DNA of 59,401 bases from NCBI RefSeq assembly GCF_014269285.1, contig NZ_JACOAF010000019.1:1-59401 (forward strand), written 5' to 3'. Positions 50,233 to 59,401 of this stretch are shown one piece after another. Below the pieces are notes generated by a model, which did not search any database, was not told the origin of the DNA, and saw nothing but the letters and a program-made list of their open reading frames with translations. Origin of the DNA: Rufibacter sediminis. GTDB lineage: Bacteria; Bacteroidota; Bacteroidia; Cytophagales; Hymenobacteraceae. Position 1 is the stretch's first letter. Each line of letters opens with the position of its first letter. The translations under genes were made by a program, and so were the position numbers.

Positions 50233-51294
50233 ATGAAAAAACTGATTTATATCCTGGTTGCTGTTCTGCTCATTGGTGGGGTGGCTTATACCCTGAACAA
50301 GAACAAAAAGGAAATGACCGAAGCTGCTGCCGTGGCCGAAATCAAAAGCGAAGCCATTCCGGTAACCTTAACCGAGGTTCAGAATGCCAAGCTGGACAAG
50401 TCGTTCACTGCGCAAGGGAACTTTAGACCGGTGCAAAGCTTAACCCTGATGGCCGAAGTCTCTGGCCAGATCCAGCGCGTGTACAAACGCAAAGGAGACA
50501 AAGTAAGAGCCGGTGAGGTATTGATTCAGGTGGAAGACAACACCAGCAGTGCCAACTTAGCCACCGCTCAAGCCAACTATCAGAGAGCTCTGAAAGACCT
50601 GGAGCGCATGAAAAACCTGATTGCCGGTGATGCGGTGACCAAACGCCAGTTGGAAGAGGCGCAAATCAACGTGAATTCCACCCGCGCCCAGTTGGTAGCC
50701 GCCCGCCAGAACCAGTCCAATGCCCGCGTGACCGCCCCTATCAATGGCGAGATCAACGAAATGTACATTGAAGTAGGGTCTTACCTGAACGCCAATGCCA
50801 GCACCAAGCTGTATGACATTGTAAACGTTGACCGTCTGAAACTGAACGTGAAAGCCTCTGAAGCCGAAGTGCTGTTGATCAACCGTGGTCAGAAAGTGAA
50901 AGTGACCGCCAACGCTGGCGGGGCCCAGGAATACGAAGGTACCGTGACCGCCATTGGTGCCGCCGCTGACGCCAGCCTGAAGTTTGACGTGGAAATCGAG
51001 GTGAAGAACACCGCCAATAACAACTTGCGTGCCGGTATGTACGGTACGGCTTTCTTCCCGGTAAATGCGCAGCGTGATGCCCTGTTGTTACCACGTGAAG
51101 CCATTGTGGGAAGTATCCAGGACCCAAGCGTGTGGGTGGTGAACAATAACAAAGCCAACCTGCGCAAAGTGAAAGTAGGCGTGGTCACCCAAGACCAGGT
51201 AGAGATCCTGGACGGCGTTCAGCCCAATGAGAAAATAGTGCAGAGTGGCCAAATTAACCTGCGTGAAGGTATTCAGGTGACCGCCCTTAAGTAA
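50233..51294 (+). CDS. RND efflux periplasmic adaptor (pump 2)
   Basis: This encodes 353 residues. Unlike the pump 1 adaptor it has no lipobox; a single membrane helix (IYILVAVLLIGGVAYTL, about 4-20) anchors it. Lipoyl halves (MAEVSGQIQRVYKRKGDKVRAGEVLIQVED and TAPINGEINEMYIEVGSYLNA, cited in part) flank a short coiled-coil hairpin (about 95-150), followed by beta-barrel and membrane-proximal domains. It connects the TolC and RND components of the same operon. Confidence 0.94.
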   Translation: MKKLIYILVAVLLIGGVAYTLNKNKKEMTEAAAVAEIKSEAIPVTLTEVQNAKLDKSFTAQGNFRPVQSLTLMAEVSGQIQRVYKRKGDKVRAGEVLIQVEDNTSSANLATAQANYQRALKDLERMKNLIAGDAVTKRQLEEAQINVNSTRAQLVAARQNQSNARVTAPINGEINEMYIEVGSYLNANASTKLYDIVNVDRLKLNVKASEAEVLLINRGQKVKVTANAGGAQEYEGTVTAIGAAADASLKFDVEIEVKNTANNNLRAGMYGTAFFPVNAQRDALLLPREAIVGSIQDPSVWVVNNNKANLRKVKVGVVTQDQVEILDGVQPNEKIVQSGQINLREGIQVTALK

Positions 51295-51330
51295 TAAGTA
51301 CCTTTTCTATATACTGAAGACGTTTAGAAA

Positions 51331-54300
51331 ATGAACATAACCAAATTATCCATACAGCGGTCAACCTTGGTGGTGGTGGTCTTTACCGTCCTTACCCTGC
51401 TAGGTGTTGTCTCCTACAATTCCCTCAACTACGAGTTGCTGCCAAAGTTCAGCCCTCCGGTGTTGACCATTACTACCCTGTATCCGGGGGCTTCACCCAA
51501 TGAGGTGGAGAACTCCGTGACCAAAGAGATTGAAGATGCGCTTTCTGCCCTGGAAAACGTGAAAGAGATGAAGGCCACCTCCTTAGAGAGTTTCTCCATC
51601 ATCACCATCCAGCTGAACCAAGGAACCAACGTAGACTTGAGCTTGCAGGACGCGCAGCGGAAAATCAACGCCATTCTGGCCCGTTTGCCCGAAGACGCAG
51701 ATCCGCCCACGCTGAACAAGTTTGACTTTGACGACTTGCCCATCATCAAGATGGGAGCCACGGCCAACATGCCGGCCACGGAATTCTTCGATTTGATTGA
51801 AAACAAAATCAAGCCTGAACTTTCCCGGGTGCCGGGTATGGCCCAGATCAAAATCCTGGGTGGTGCTGAGCGCGAGATCAAGGTGAATATTCAGGCTGAT
51901 AAACTGGAAGCCTACGGCATCTCCATCCTGCAGGTGCAACAACGCATCAAGAACTCTAACCTGGACTTCCCTACCGGTAGAATCAAGAACGAGAACGGAC
52001 AGACCCAGCTCCGCTTGTCAGGTAAATACCAGGACTTGAACCAGCTCCGCAACTTGGTCATCAAAGACGATCAAAACGGCGTGGTTCGGCTGTCAGATTT
52101 AGCCGAGGTGCAGGATACCCAGAAAGACGTAGATGTATTGAGCCGTATCAACTCCAAAGCATCCGTGGGTATCACTATCCAGAAGCAGTCAGATGCCAAC
52201 GCCGTGGAGGTGAGTGCCCAGACCAAAGCCGCTTTGGCTAACCTGGAGAAAATCTACGAGAAGGAAGGCCTGAAATTCAACATTGCCTCAGACAGCTCTG
52301 ACTTTACCCTGGAGGCCGCTGACTCCGTGATCCACGACTTGGTGATTGCCGTTGTGCTGGTGGCTGTGGTGATGCTCTTGTTCCTGCACTCGCTGCGTAA
52401 CGCCGTAATTGTAATGGTGTCTATTCCGGCTTCTTTGGTGGCGACTTTCATTGCCATGTATCTGCTGGGCTTCTCACTTAACTTGATGTCCTTGCTGGCG
52501 CTCTCGCTGGTGGTAGGTATTCTGGTGGATGATGCCATTGTGGTGATTGAGAACATTTACCGGCACATGGAAATGGGTAAAAACCCGGCGCAGGCCGCCT
52601 ATGACGGTATCAAAGAAATCATGGCCACGGTTACTTCCATCACGCTGGTAATTGTGGTAGTGTTCGTGCCGATTGCCTTGTCCACCGGTCTGGTATCTGA
52701 CATCTTGCGGCAGTTTGCCGTGGTAGTGGCCGTAGCGACAATGATTTCGCTCTTCGTAGCCTTCACCTTGATTCCGTTGCTGGCCAGCCGTTTCTCCAAA
52801 CTGGAGCACGTCTCTGACAAGAACATGTTCGGGCGGTTCATTCTGAGGTTTGAGCGTTTGCTAGACAAAATCATTGAAGGTTTTACCGGTGCGCTGAAAT
52901 GGGCATTCAACCATAAGTTTATCACGCTGGCGGCCACGTTCCTGCTTTTGATCGCTTCGTTTATGCTGATTCCTTTCGGGTTCATCGGGAACGAGTTTAT
53001 CCCGGCGGGTGACCGCGGGGAAGTGAGCTTGCAGTTAGAATTACCTAAGAACGCCACGGTAGAGCAAACCAACTTCGCCACGAAACAAGTGGAAGAGTAC
53101 CTGAACGGTATTCCGGAAGTAACCCGGGTGTTTACCACGGTAGGTACCACGGCTTCGTCACAGCAAGGACAGACTTCTGCGTACCAGGCCGAACTATCTG
53201 TGACGCTGGTAGACGTGAAAGAGCGGACGTTCAGTACTCAGCAGTTCAGCCGTCAAGCCAAAGCCGATATTGAGAGTAAACTACCGAACGTGGAAGTAAC
53301 CCCTGTACCGGTAGGTCTGGTAGGAAACGCCCAGGCACCTATCCAGGTGGTGTTGTCCGGTTCTAACATTGACACCTTGATCTCCTTCTCCCAACGTGTT
53401 ACCAAACTGGTGGAAGGCGTGGAAGGAACCGTTGACGTGGAAGTGTCTGTGGAAGGCGGTAACCCTGAGATTGAAGTAGTGGTGGACCGTGATAAGATGG
53501 CCAGCCTTGGCATGACCCTGGAAAACGTGGGTGCCGGTATGCAGATGGCCTTCTCCGGTAACACCGACGCTACCTTCCGTTCCGGCACCGAGGACTATGA
53601 CATCAACATCCGTCTGGATGAGTTTGACCGCCGCAACGTGACCGATATCGCGAACCTGTCTTTCGTGAACAACCAAGGCAAAGTGGTTCGTCTGGGTCAG
53701 TTCGCTGACATCAAGCAATCTACCGGTCCGTCTCAGTTGGAGCGTACCAACCGGGTTACCTCGCTGAACGTGAACTCGCAGGTAATCGGTCGTCCGTCTG
53801 GTTCCGTGGGTGCCGATATCCAAACCAGAATGGCTGAGATCAAAGTACCCAACGGCGTGACCATTGACTACGCCGGTGACTTGAAAAACCAGAGCGAAGG
53901 TTTCGGTACATTGGGAGTGGCCTTGCTGGCCTCTATCATCTTCGTGTACCTGATCATGGTGGCCCTGTATGACTCGTATGTGTATCCGCTGGTGGTATTG
54001 TTCTCCATTCCGCTCGCGATCATTGGAGCCTTGCTGGCCCTGGCCCTGGCCGCCCAGTCTCTGAGTATCTTCTCTATCCTGGGTATTATCATGATGATTG
54101 GTCTGGTAGCCAAGAACGCCATTATGGTGGTGGACTTTACAAACCAGATGAAGAAGGAAGGTCACCACGTGAAAGACGCCTTGCTGGAAGCGGTGAGAAT
54201 CCGTTTCCGCCCGATCCTGATGACCACCCTGGCGATGGTGATTGGTATGTTACCGATTGCCTTGGCCGGTGGCTCCGTAGCCGCGACCAAGAACGGTCTG

Positions 54301-54516
54301 GCCTGGGCCTTGATTGGTGGTCTGAGCTCGTCCATGTTCCTGACCCTGATTGTGGTTCCGATCATCTACTATGGCTTTGACCGTATTCTGGCCAAGTTTG
54401 GCTGGGACAAGCAAACCGAGATTGTTCTGATTGACAAGACCGCCGAAGAGTTGGAGCGTGAAACTGCTGAACTGGAAAGCAAGAAAGAAGGACACGGCCA
54501 CCCGGCCATGGCTTAA
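51331..54516 (+). CDS. RND efflux permease, acriflavin-resistance type (pump 2)
   Basis: This encodes 1061 residues. The start MNITKLSIQRSTLVVVVFTV with YELLPKFSPPVLTITTLYPGASPNEVENSVTKEIE (cited in part) and proton-relay aspartates in GILVDDAIVVIENIY and the later GLVAKNAIMVVDFTNQ identify an RND pump. It differs from pump 1 (HAE-1) in its N-terminus and in the shorter TM1-loop, and belongs to the more general AcrB/AcrD/AcrF branch common in Bacteroidota. The C-terminus has a charged tail (ERETAELESKKEGHGHPAMA). A terminator at 54556 closes the operon. Confidence 0.96.
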   Translation: MNITKLSIQRSTLVVVVFTVLTLLGVVSYNSLNYELLPKFSPPVLTITTLYPGASPNEVENSVTKEIEDALSALENVKEMKATSLESFSIITIQLNQGTNVDLSLQDAQRKINAILARLPEDADPPTLNKFDFDDLPIIKMGATANMPATEFFDLIENKIKPELSRVPGMAQIKILGGAEREIKVNIQADKLEAYGISILQVQQRIKNSNLDFPTGRIKNENGQTQLRLSGKYQDLNQLRNLVIKDDQNGVVRLSDLAEVQDTQKDVDVLSRINSKASVGITIQKQSDANAVEVSAQTKAALANLEKIYEKEGLKFNIASDSSDFTLEAADSVIHDLVIAVVLVAVVMLLFLHSLRNAVIVMVSIPASLVATFIAMYLLGFSLNLMSLLALSLVVGILVDDAIVVIENIYRHMEMGKNPAQAAYDGIKEIMATVTSITLVIVVVFVPIALSTGLVSDILRQFAVVVAVATMISLFVAFTLIPLLASRFSKLEHVSDKNMFGRFILRFERLLDKIIEGFTGALKWAFNHKFITLAATFLLLIASFMLIPFGFIGNEFIPAGDRGEVSLQLELPKNATVEQTNFATKQVEEYLNGIPEVTRVFTTVGTTASSQQGQTSAYQAELSVTLVDVKERTFSTQQFSRQAKADIESKLPNVEVTPVPVGLVGNAQAPIQVVLSGSNIDTLISFSQRVTKLVEGVEGTVDVEVSVEGGNPEIEVVVDRDKMASLGMTLENVGAGMQMAFSGNTDATFRSGTEDYDINIRLDEFDRRNVTDIANLSFVNNQGKVVRLGQFADIKQSTGPSQLERTNRVTSLNVNSQVIGRPSGSVGADIQTRMAEIKVPNGVTIDYAGDLKNQSEGFGTLGVALLASIIFVYLIMVALYDSYVYPLVVLFSIPLAIIGALLALALAAQSLSIFSILGIIMMIGLVAKNAIMVVDFTNQMKKEGHHVKDALLEAVRIRFRPILMTTLAMVIGMLPIALAGGSVAATKNGLAWALIGGLSSSMFLTLIVVPIIYYGFDRILAKFGWDKQTEIVLIDKTAEELERETAELESKKEGHGHPAMA

Positions 54517-54555
54517 AGAGTACATTACCACCTGAATAATGAATGATGAAGAAAG

Positions 54556-54580
54556 ACGGGCGCATCTTGCGCCCGTTTTT
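54556..54580 (+). terminator. Terminator of efflux operon 2
   Basis: The arms ACGGGCGCA and TGCGCCCGT (perfect, loop TCT) are followed by TTTT. Confidence 0.92.
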
Positions 54581-54633
54581 ATCACTTTCTCTTATGATAC
54601 CGCCAGAAATAGCAGATAAACCGGGGACTGTCG

Positions 54634-54641
54634 TACATTTG
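54634..54641 (+). promoter_or_regulatory. -7 box upstream of the acyl-carrier-like gene
   Basis: TACATTTG matches TAnnTTTG. It would give a leader of about 120 bases before the ATG at 54771. Confidence 0.5.
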
Positions 54642-54770
54642 TACCTACAATTATCTTCTGCTCTTCCGGGGTCCAACGCAAACAGCTCCACAGGAAACCA
54701 GACCTTGATTGCACCAACCCGTTATCTGTCCATTAAAGCAGCTTTTTATAGTAAACGTTTACCAAATCGT

Positions 54771-55025
54771 ATGATAGCCTTAGCCAAGCCTTCCGTTAGC
54801 CAGAAGGTTCTACATATTATCAGCCAAGTGAGTGAAATCAAGCCTTCAAGGCTTAAGACTTCCTCTCACCTCAACAAAGAATTCTCCCTTGACAACCTGG
54901 ATGTGGTCAACATCATCTGGGAACTGGAGAAGAGCTTTAAAATTGTGATTCCGGACGAAGTGCCCCTGAATACCGTGGGAGACTTCGTGGAGATTGTGTC
55001 AACCCAAACTGAGAAAAAAGGATAG
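54771..55025 (+). CDS. Acyl-carrier-like protein lacking the phosphopantetheine serine
   Basis: This encodes 84 residues from ATG 54771; the longer frame from 54543 overlaps a terminator and is unlikely. The four-helix ACP pattern is clear: SVSQKVLHIISQVSEIKPSRLKTSSHLNKEFSLDNLDVVNIIWELEKSFKIVIPDEVPLNTVGDFVEIV (cited in part), with the IPDE and TVGDFVEIV landmarks of ACPs. At the place of the DSL motif the sequence is DNL: the serine that carries 4'-phosphopantetheine is Asn. A single G to A change (AGC to AAC) would do this. It lies next to serine palmitoyltransferase; in Caulobacter an acp gene belongs to the sphingolipid cluster. Without Ser it cannot carry an acyl chain, unless it is a non-acylated relative. 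Confidence 0.82.
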   Translation: MIALAKPSVSQKVLHIISQVSEIKPSRLKTSSHLNKEFSLDNLDVVNIIWELEKSFKIVIPDEVPLNTVGDFVEIVSTQTEKKG

Positions 55026-55037
55026 TTTTACCAAAAC

Positions 55038-55085
55038 AGGCTAAAAACCGGATGCGCTGTCGTCTGGTTTTTAGCCTCTTTTTTT
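55038..55085 (+). terminator. Terminator of the acyl-carrier-like gene, combined with a palindrome copy
   Basis: AGGCTAAAAACC and GGTTTTTAGCCT pair perfectly and are followed by CTTTTTTT. The right arm also starts a dispersed-palindrome copy that ends at about 55104. Confidence 0.88.
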
Positions 55086-55104
55086 GAAAGCGAGCCCAAA
55101 ACAG
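55064..55104. repeat. Dispersed palindrome copy joined to a terminator
   Basis: CTGGTTTTTAGCCTCTTTTT and GAAAGCGAGCCCAAAACAG share the family layout. Confidence 0.6.
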
Positions 55105-55240
55105 CTTCCCCTTTCCACCGGTACTGATCACTGCTTCTCCCCCTCCTGTTTGATCTCCGCCCGATAGCGCTTACACCCCCTTCTTTTCCGCTTTAAACCA
55201 GTTTTTTACCAGGCACGCACTATCGTAAAGGATACCAGAT

Positions 55241-55263
55241 AATAGTTGACTTGGTCAACTATT
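55241..55263. promoter_or_regulatory. MarR operator and promoter upstream of the MarR gene
   Basis: A perfect inverted repeat AATAGTTGAC-TTG-GTCAACTATT. The TTG at 55246-55248 inside it could be the -33 element, 20 bases before CACCTTTG at 55269-55276, a near match to the -7 box. A repressor bound here would block its own promoter. Confidence 0.78.
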
Positions 55264-55296
55264 CTTCCCACCTTTGCTGAAGTAAAAGGAAAAGAA

Positions 55297-55719
55297 ATGA
55301 ACGAAGCCTCACATCTGGGTCTACTGATTGCCAGAACCGGTTTGGTGCTGGGCAAAGCCGTAGAAAGGGAATTTGAGAACGCAGGGCTGGAGCTTTCTTA
55401 TCAGCATTTTATCTTCCTGAACCTGCTGTCTAAAAACAACAAACTCATTCAGCAAGACCTCGCCGACATTGTAAAGATTGACAAGTCTGCGGTGTTGCGG
55501 GTGATTGCCGCCCTGGAGGAAAAGAAACTGGTAGAGCGAACGGGTGACACCTGTGACCGAAGAAAAAAAATGCTCCACCTTACCACCGGAGGAAAGACTT
55601 TATTAAAGCAGGCATTACAGATAGAGAACAAAGTGAACACCAAGATGCAAGCAGGTTTAACCAAAGAAGAAGTTTCCACTTTTATCAAAGTAGCTTTGCA
55701 CTTACGGGATAATATTTAA
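55297..55719 (+). CDS. MarR-family transcriptional regulator of the sphingolipid locus
   Basis: This encodes 140 residues from ATG 55297. It is a compact MarR protein: helix 1 (SHLGLLIARTGLVLGKAVEREFENAGLELSYQHFIFLNLL, cited in part), helix-turn-helix KLIQQDLADIVKIDKSAVLRVIAALEEK, a wing with GDTCDRRKKMLHLTTGGKTLL, and a dimer helix at the end. A perfect palindrome covers its promoter and a second with the same half-sites (AGTTGAY-N3-RTCAACT) lies between it and the serine palmitoyltransferase gene, so it most likely controls both. The signal could be a lipid or antimicrobial compound; this is inference. Confidence 0.93.
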   Translation: MNEASHLGLLIARTGLVLGKAVEREFENAGLELSYQHFIFLNLLSKNNKLIQQDLADIVKIDKSAVLRVIAALEEKKLVERTGDTCDRRKKMLHLTTGGKTLLKQALQIENKVNTKMQAGLTKEEVSTFIKVALHLRDNI

Positions 55720-55732
55720 AATTTTTTATATA

Positions 55733-55755
55733 TTTAGTTGATAAAATCAACTAAA
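55733..55755. promoter_or_regulatory. Second MarR operator, upstream of serine palmitoyltransferase
   Basis: A perfect inverted repeat TTTAGTTGAT-AAA-ATCAACTAAA, with half-sites and 3-base spacing like the site at 55241-55263. It is 134 bases before the spt start. Confidence 0.78.
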
Positions 55756-55876
55756 ATAGAAGGAATAGCTGATAAATCTATAAAATCCATAAAAGCTGAT
55801 CCCCTATTCTTCCCCACGTTTCCTTGGAGAAACTGTTTAAGAAATTCTGCACGTGCGGCTATTAAGAGACTTGTAA

Positions 55877-58222
<2,346 letters not shown>

Positions 58223-58226
<4 letters not shown>

Positions 58227-59209
58227 AGGAACGAGTACTGATAACGGGAGCCAGTGGTTTTGTTGGCTACCACCTGGTAGAAGCGGCCGTGAACGCGGGA
58301 CTAGAAGTCTTTGCGGCGGTGCGGCCTTCCAGTGCAGTAGACCACCTGCTGCCGTTCCCCATCCAGTACACGCACCTTGATTTCGCCAGTGTTACCGCCC
58401 TGCGGCAGGAGTTGGAGGCTAAACAGTATACCTACATCATCCACGCCGCCGGAATCACCAAAGCGAAAGATGCCCAGGAGTACAACCGCGTCAACGCCGA
58501 CTTCACCCGGAATTTGGGAGTGGCCGCCGCGCAGGCCGCTATCCCGCTGAAGAAATTTGTCTTCATCAGCAGCCTGGCCGCTTTGGGGCCGATTTCCTAT
58601 AAAGAGGCCAAAAGTATTACGGAGGAGAATGAACCCAAACCCGTCACCAATTACGGTCGCAGCAAACTTCTGGCGGAACAATACCTGGCGGGCATCCAAA
58701 ACCTGCCGCTGGTGGTGTTGCGCCCTACGGCGGTCTACGGTCCCCGGGAGAAAGACATTTTCATTCTTTTCTCCACCCTCAGCAAAGGGCTGGACCCTTA
58801 CATCGGCAGAAGCAGCCAACGACTGAGCTTTGTCTATGTGAAAGACCTGGCTAAAGCAGTGCTGCAGGCCTTGACTTCTGAGATGAGCCGGGGCAGCTAC
58901 AACGTGTCAGACGGCAACAGCTATGACCGGTACGCCCTGGCGGATCTAAGTAAAAAAGTTCTCCGGAAGAAAGCCCTCCGGGTGCACCTGCCCCTGCCGC
59001 TGGTCAAAGGAATGGCCGTGCTGTCTGAGCTGTTTGCCGGAAGTAAAACGCCGGCCCTGAACCGGGAAAAGCTCAGCGAACTGGTGGCCGAGAACTGGAA
59101 CTGCAGCATTGCGCGCATTCAAAGAGATTTAAAGTATGCCCCTGAATATGACCTTGAGAAAGGTTTGTCCCAGACGCTTCAGTGGTATAAAGTAAATAAG
59201 TGGTTATAA
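58223..59209 (+). CDS. NAD-dependent epimerase/reductase, CerR-like (ceramide reductase)
   Basis: This encodes 328 residues of the extended SDR family. The Rossmann motif is VLITGASGFVGYHLVEAAV (about 5-23), followed by YIIHAAGITKAKDAQEYNRVN, the FISSLAALGP strand and the catalytic Tyr-x-x-x-Lys in VTNYGRSKLLAEQYL (Tyr about 141), then VVLRPTAVYGPREKDIF. In Caulobacter CerR reduces the keto group during ceramide synthesis and lies next to spt. Here it is the third gene of the operon, its ATG overlapping the GNAT stop. The exact step is inferred from that parallel. Confidence 0.84.
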
Positions 59210-59238
59210 ATAATTGATTTACCTTAACTAAGTTACAA

Positions 59239-59401
59239 ATGGAGTATCAAGTGAAAGAGGCCAGCGGCAAGCTGGGGATCCTGATGCCGGGCCTGGGCGC
59301 GGTGGCGACCACGCTGATCGCCGGGGTGGAATCGATCAAGAAAGGGTTTTCACAACCGGTGGGCTCCCTGACCCAAATGGGCCGCATCCGGCTGGGCAAG
59401 C
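59239..59401 (+). CDS. Inositol-3-phosphate synthase, N-terminal part (runs off window)
   Basis: The last 163 bases code for the first 54 residues: MEYQVKEASGKLGILMPGLG, then AVATTLIAGVESIKKGFSQP and GSLTQMGRIRLGK. GILMPGLGAVATTLIAGVE is the NAD-binding start of inositol-3-phosphate synthase (myo-inositol-1-phosphate synthase), which makes inositol phosphate from glucose-6-phosphate. Its place 29 bases after the CerR-like gene suggests that this organism makes inositol-containing sphingolipids, as in Bacteroides thetaiotaomicron. The rest is outside the window. Confidence 0.88.
   Translation, partial: MEYQVKEASGKLGILMPGLGAVATTLIAGVESIKKGFSQPVGSLTQMGRIRLGK

Noticed and set aside
54543..54770. 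N-terminal extension of the acyl-carrier-like protein by 76 residues.
   Set aside because: The extension would start inside the terminator of the efflux operon and cross a -7 box; the ACP fold starts at 54771.

Overview
The window looks like a chromosomal segment from a member of the Bacteroidota, most likely the Hymenobacteraceae (Rufibacter/Pontibacter/Hymenobacter relatives). This is inferred from several things: Bacteroidota-type -7 boxes (TAnnTTTG) without Shine-Dalgarno sequences, families typical of the phylum (DUF6600, DUF4890-like, DUF6794-like, LytTR/LytS pairs, YpdA), and a sphingolipid operon. No rRNA, tRNA, CRISPR array or intact insertion sequence was seen.

Region 1 (1-5187) is an integron-type gene cassette array. 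Ten attC-like sites, nine of them sharing a CGGCCGAcGGCC-like core or a variant of it, separate nine complete cassettes, all in the same orientation. In every cassette the first 8-10 bases (starting with the GTT crossover triplet) are the reverse complement of the R'' box that begins its own 3' site. This is the signature expected if each unit can excise as a circle. No integrase gene is in the window. The cassettes carry small AT-rich genes: a membrane protein, a SMI1/KNR4-like protein, a DUF6794-like secreted protein, unknown proteins, a lipoprotein, and a zinc-ribbon gene interrupted by a stop. Two cassettes have no convincing gene. Gene starts lie 9-30 bases after the crossover point.

Region 2 (5.2-14.1 kb) is a lower-GC accessory stretch: an NTF2-like protein with a quinone-oxidoreductase-like MDR enzyme divergent from an HxlR regulator, a methyltransferase gene with an early in-frame stop, a GNAT, a secreted alpha/beta hydrolase, DUF2254, DUF6624-like, TIKI/TraB-like and Sel1-like proteins. 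It holds one or two decayed attC-like sites, so the cassette region may once have extended further.

Region 3 (14.1-54.5 kb) is ordinary higher-GC chromosome: a GH43 glycosidase, a bestrophin, a candidate Panacea-type toxin-antitoxin pair, GAF, YceI, FUSC and YpdA proteins, a TetR-TolC-AcrA-AcrB efflux operon, glutamate synthase gltBD, an epoxide-hydrolase-like enzyme, DUF6600, histidine kinases with a LytTR regulator, a Tat-exported SGNH hydrolase, an M28 peptidase, and a second RND efflux operon under a GbsR/MarR regulator whose operator-like repeat occurs twice.

Region 4 (54.6 kb to the end) is a sphingolipid locus: an acyl-carrier-like protein with Asn in place of the phosphopantetheine serine, a MarR regulator flanked by two matching palindromes, serine palmitoyltransferase, a GNAT matching bacterial ceramide synthase, a CerR-like reductase, and the start of inositol-3-phosphate synthase. 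The last points to inositol sphingolipids.

Running through the whole window is a family of about 30 dispersed palindromes of roughly 38-48 bases (arms like CNGTTTTNGGCCTGTTTTC). They are intergenic in the chromosome and are also present inside three cassettes. Their arms differ between copies but usually remain complementary.
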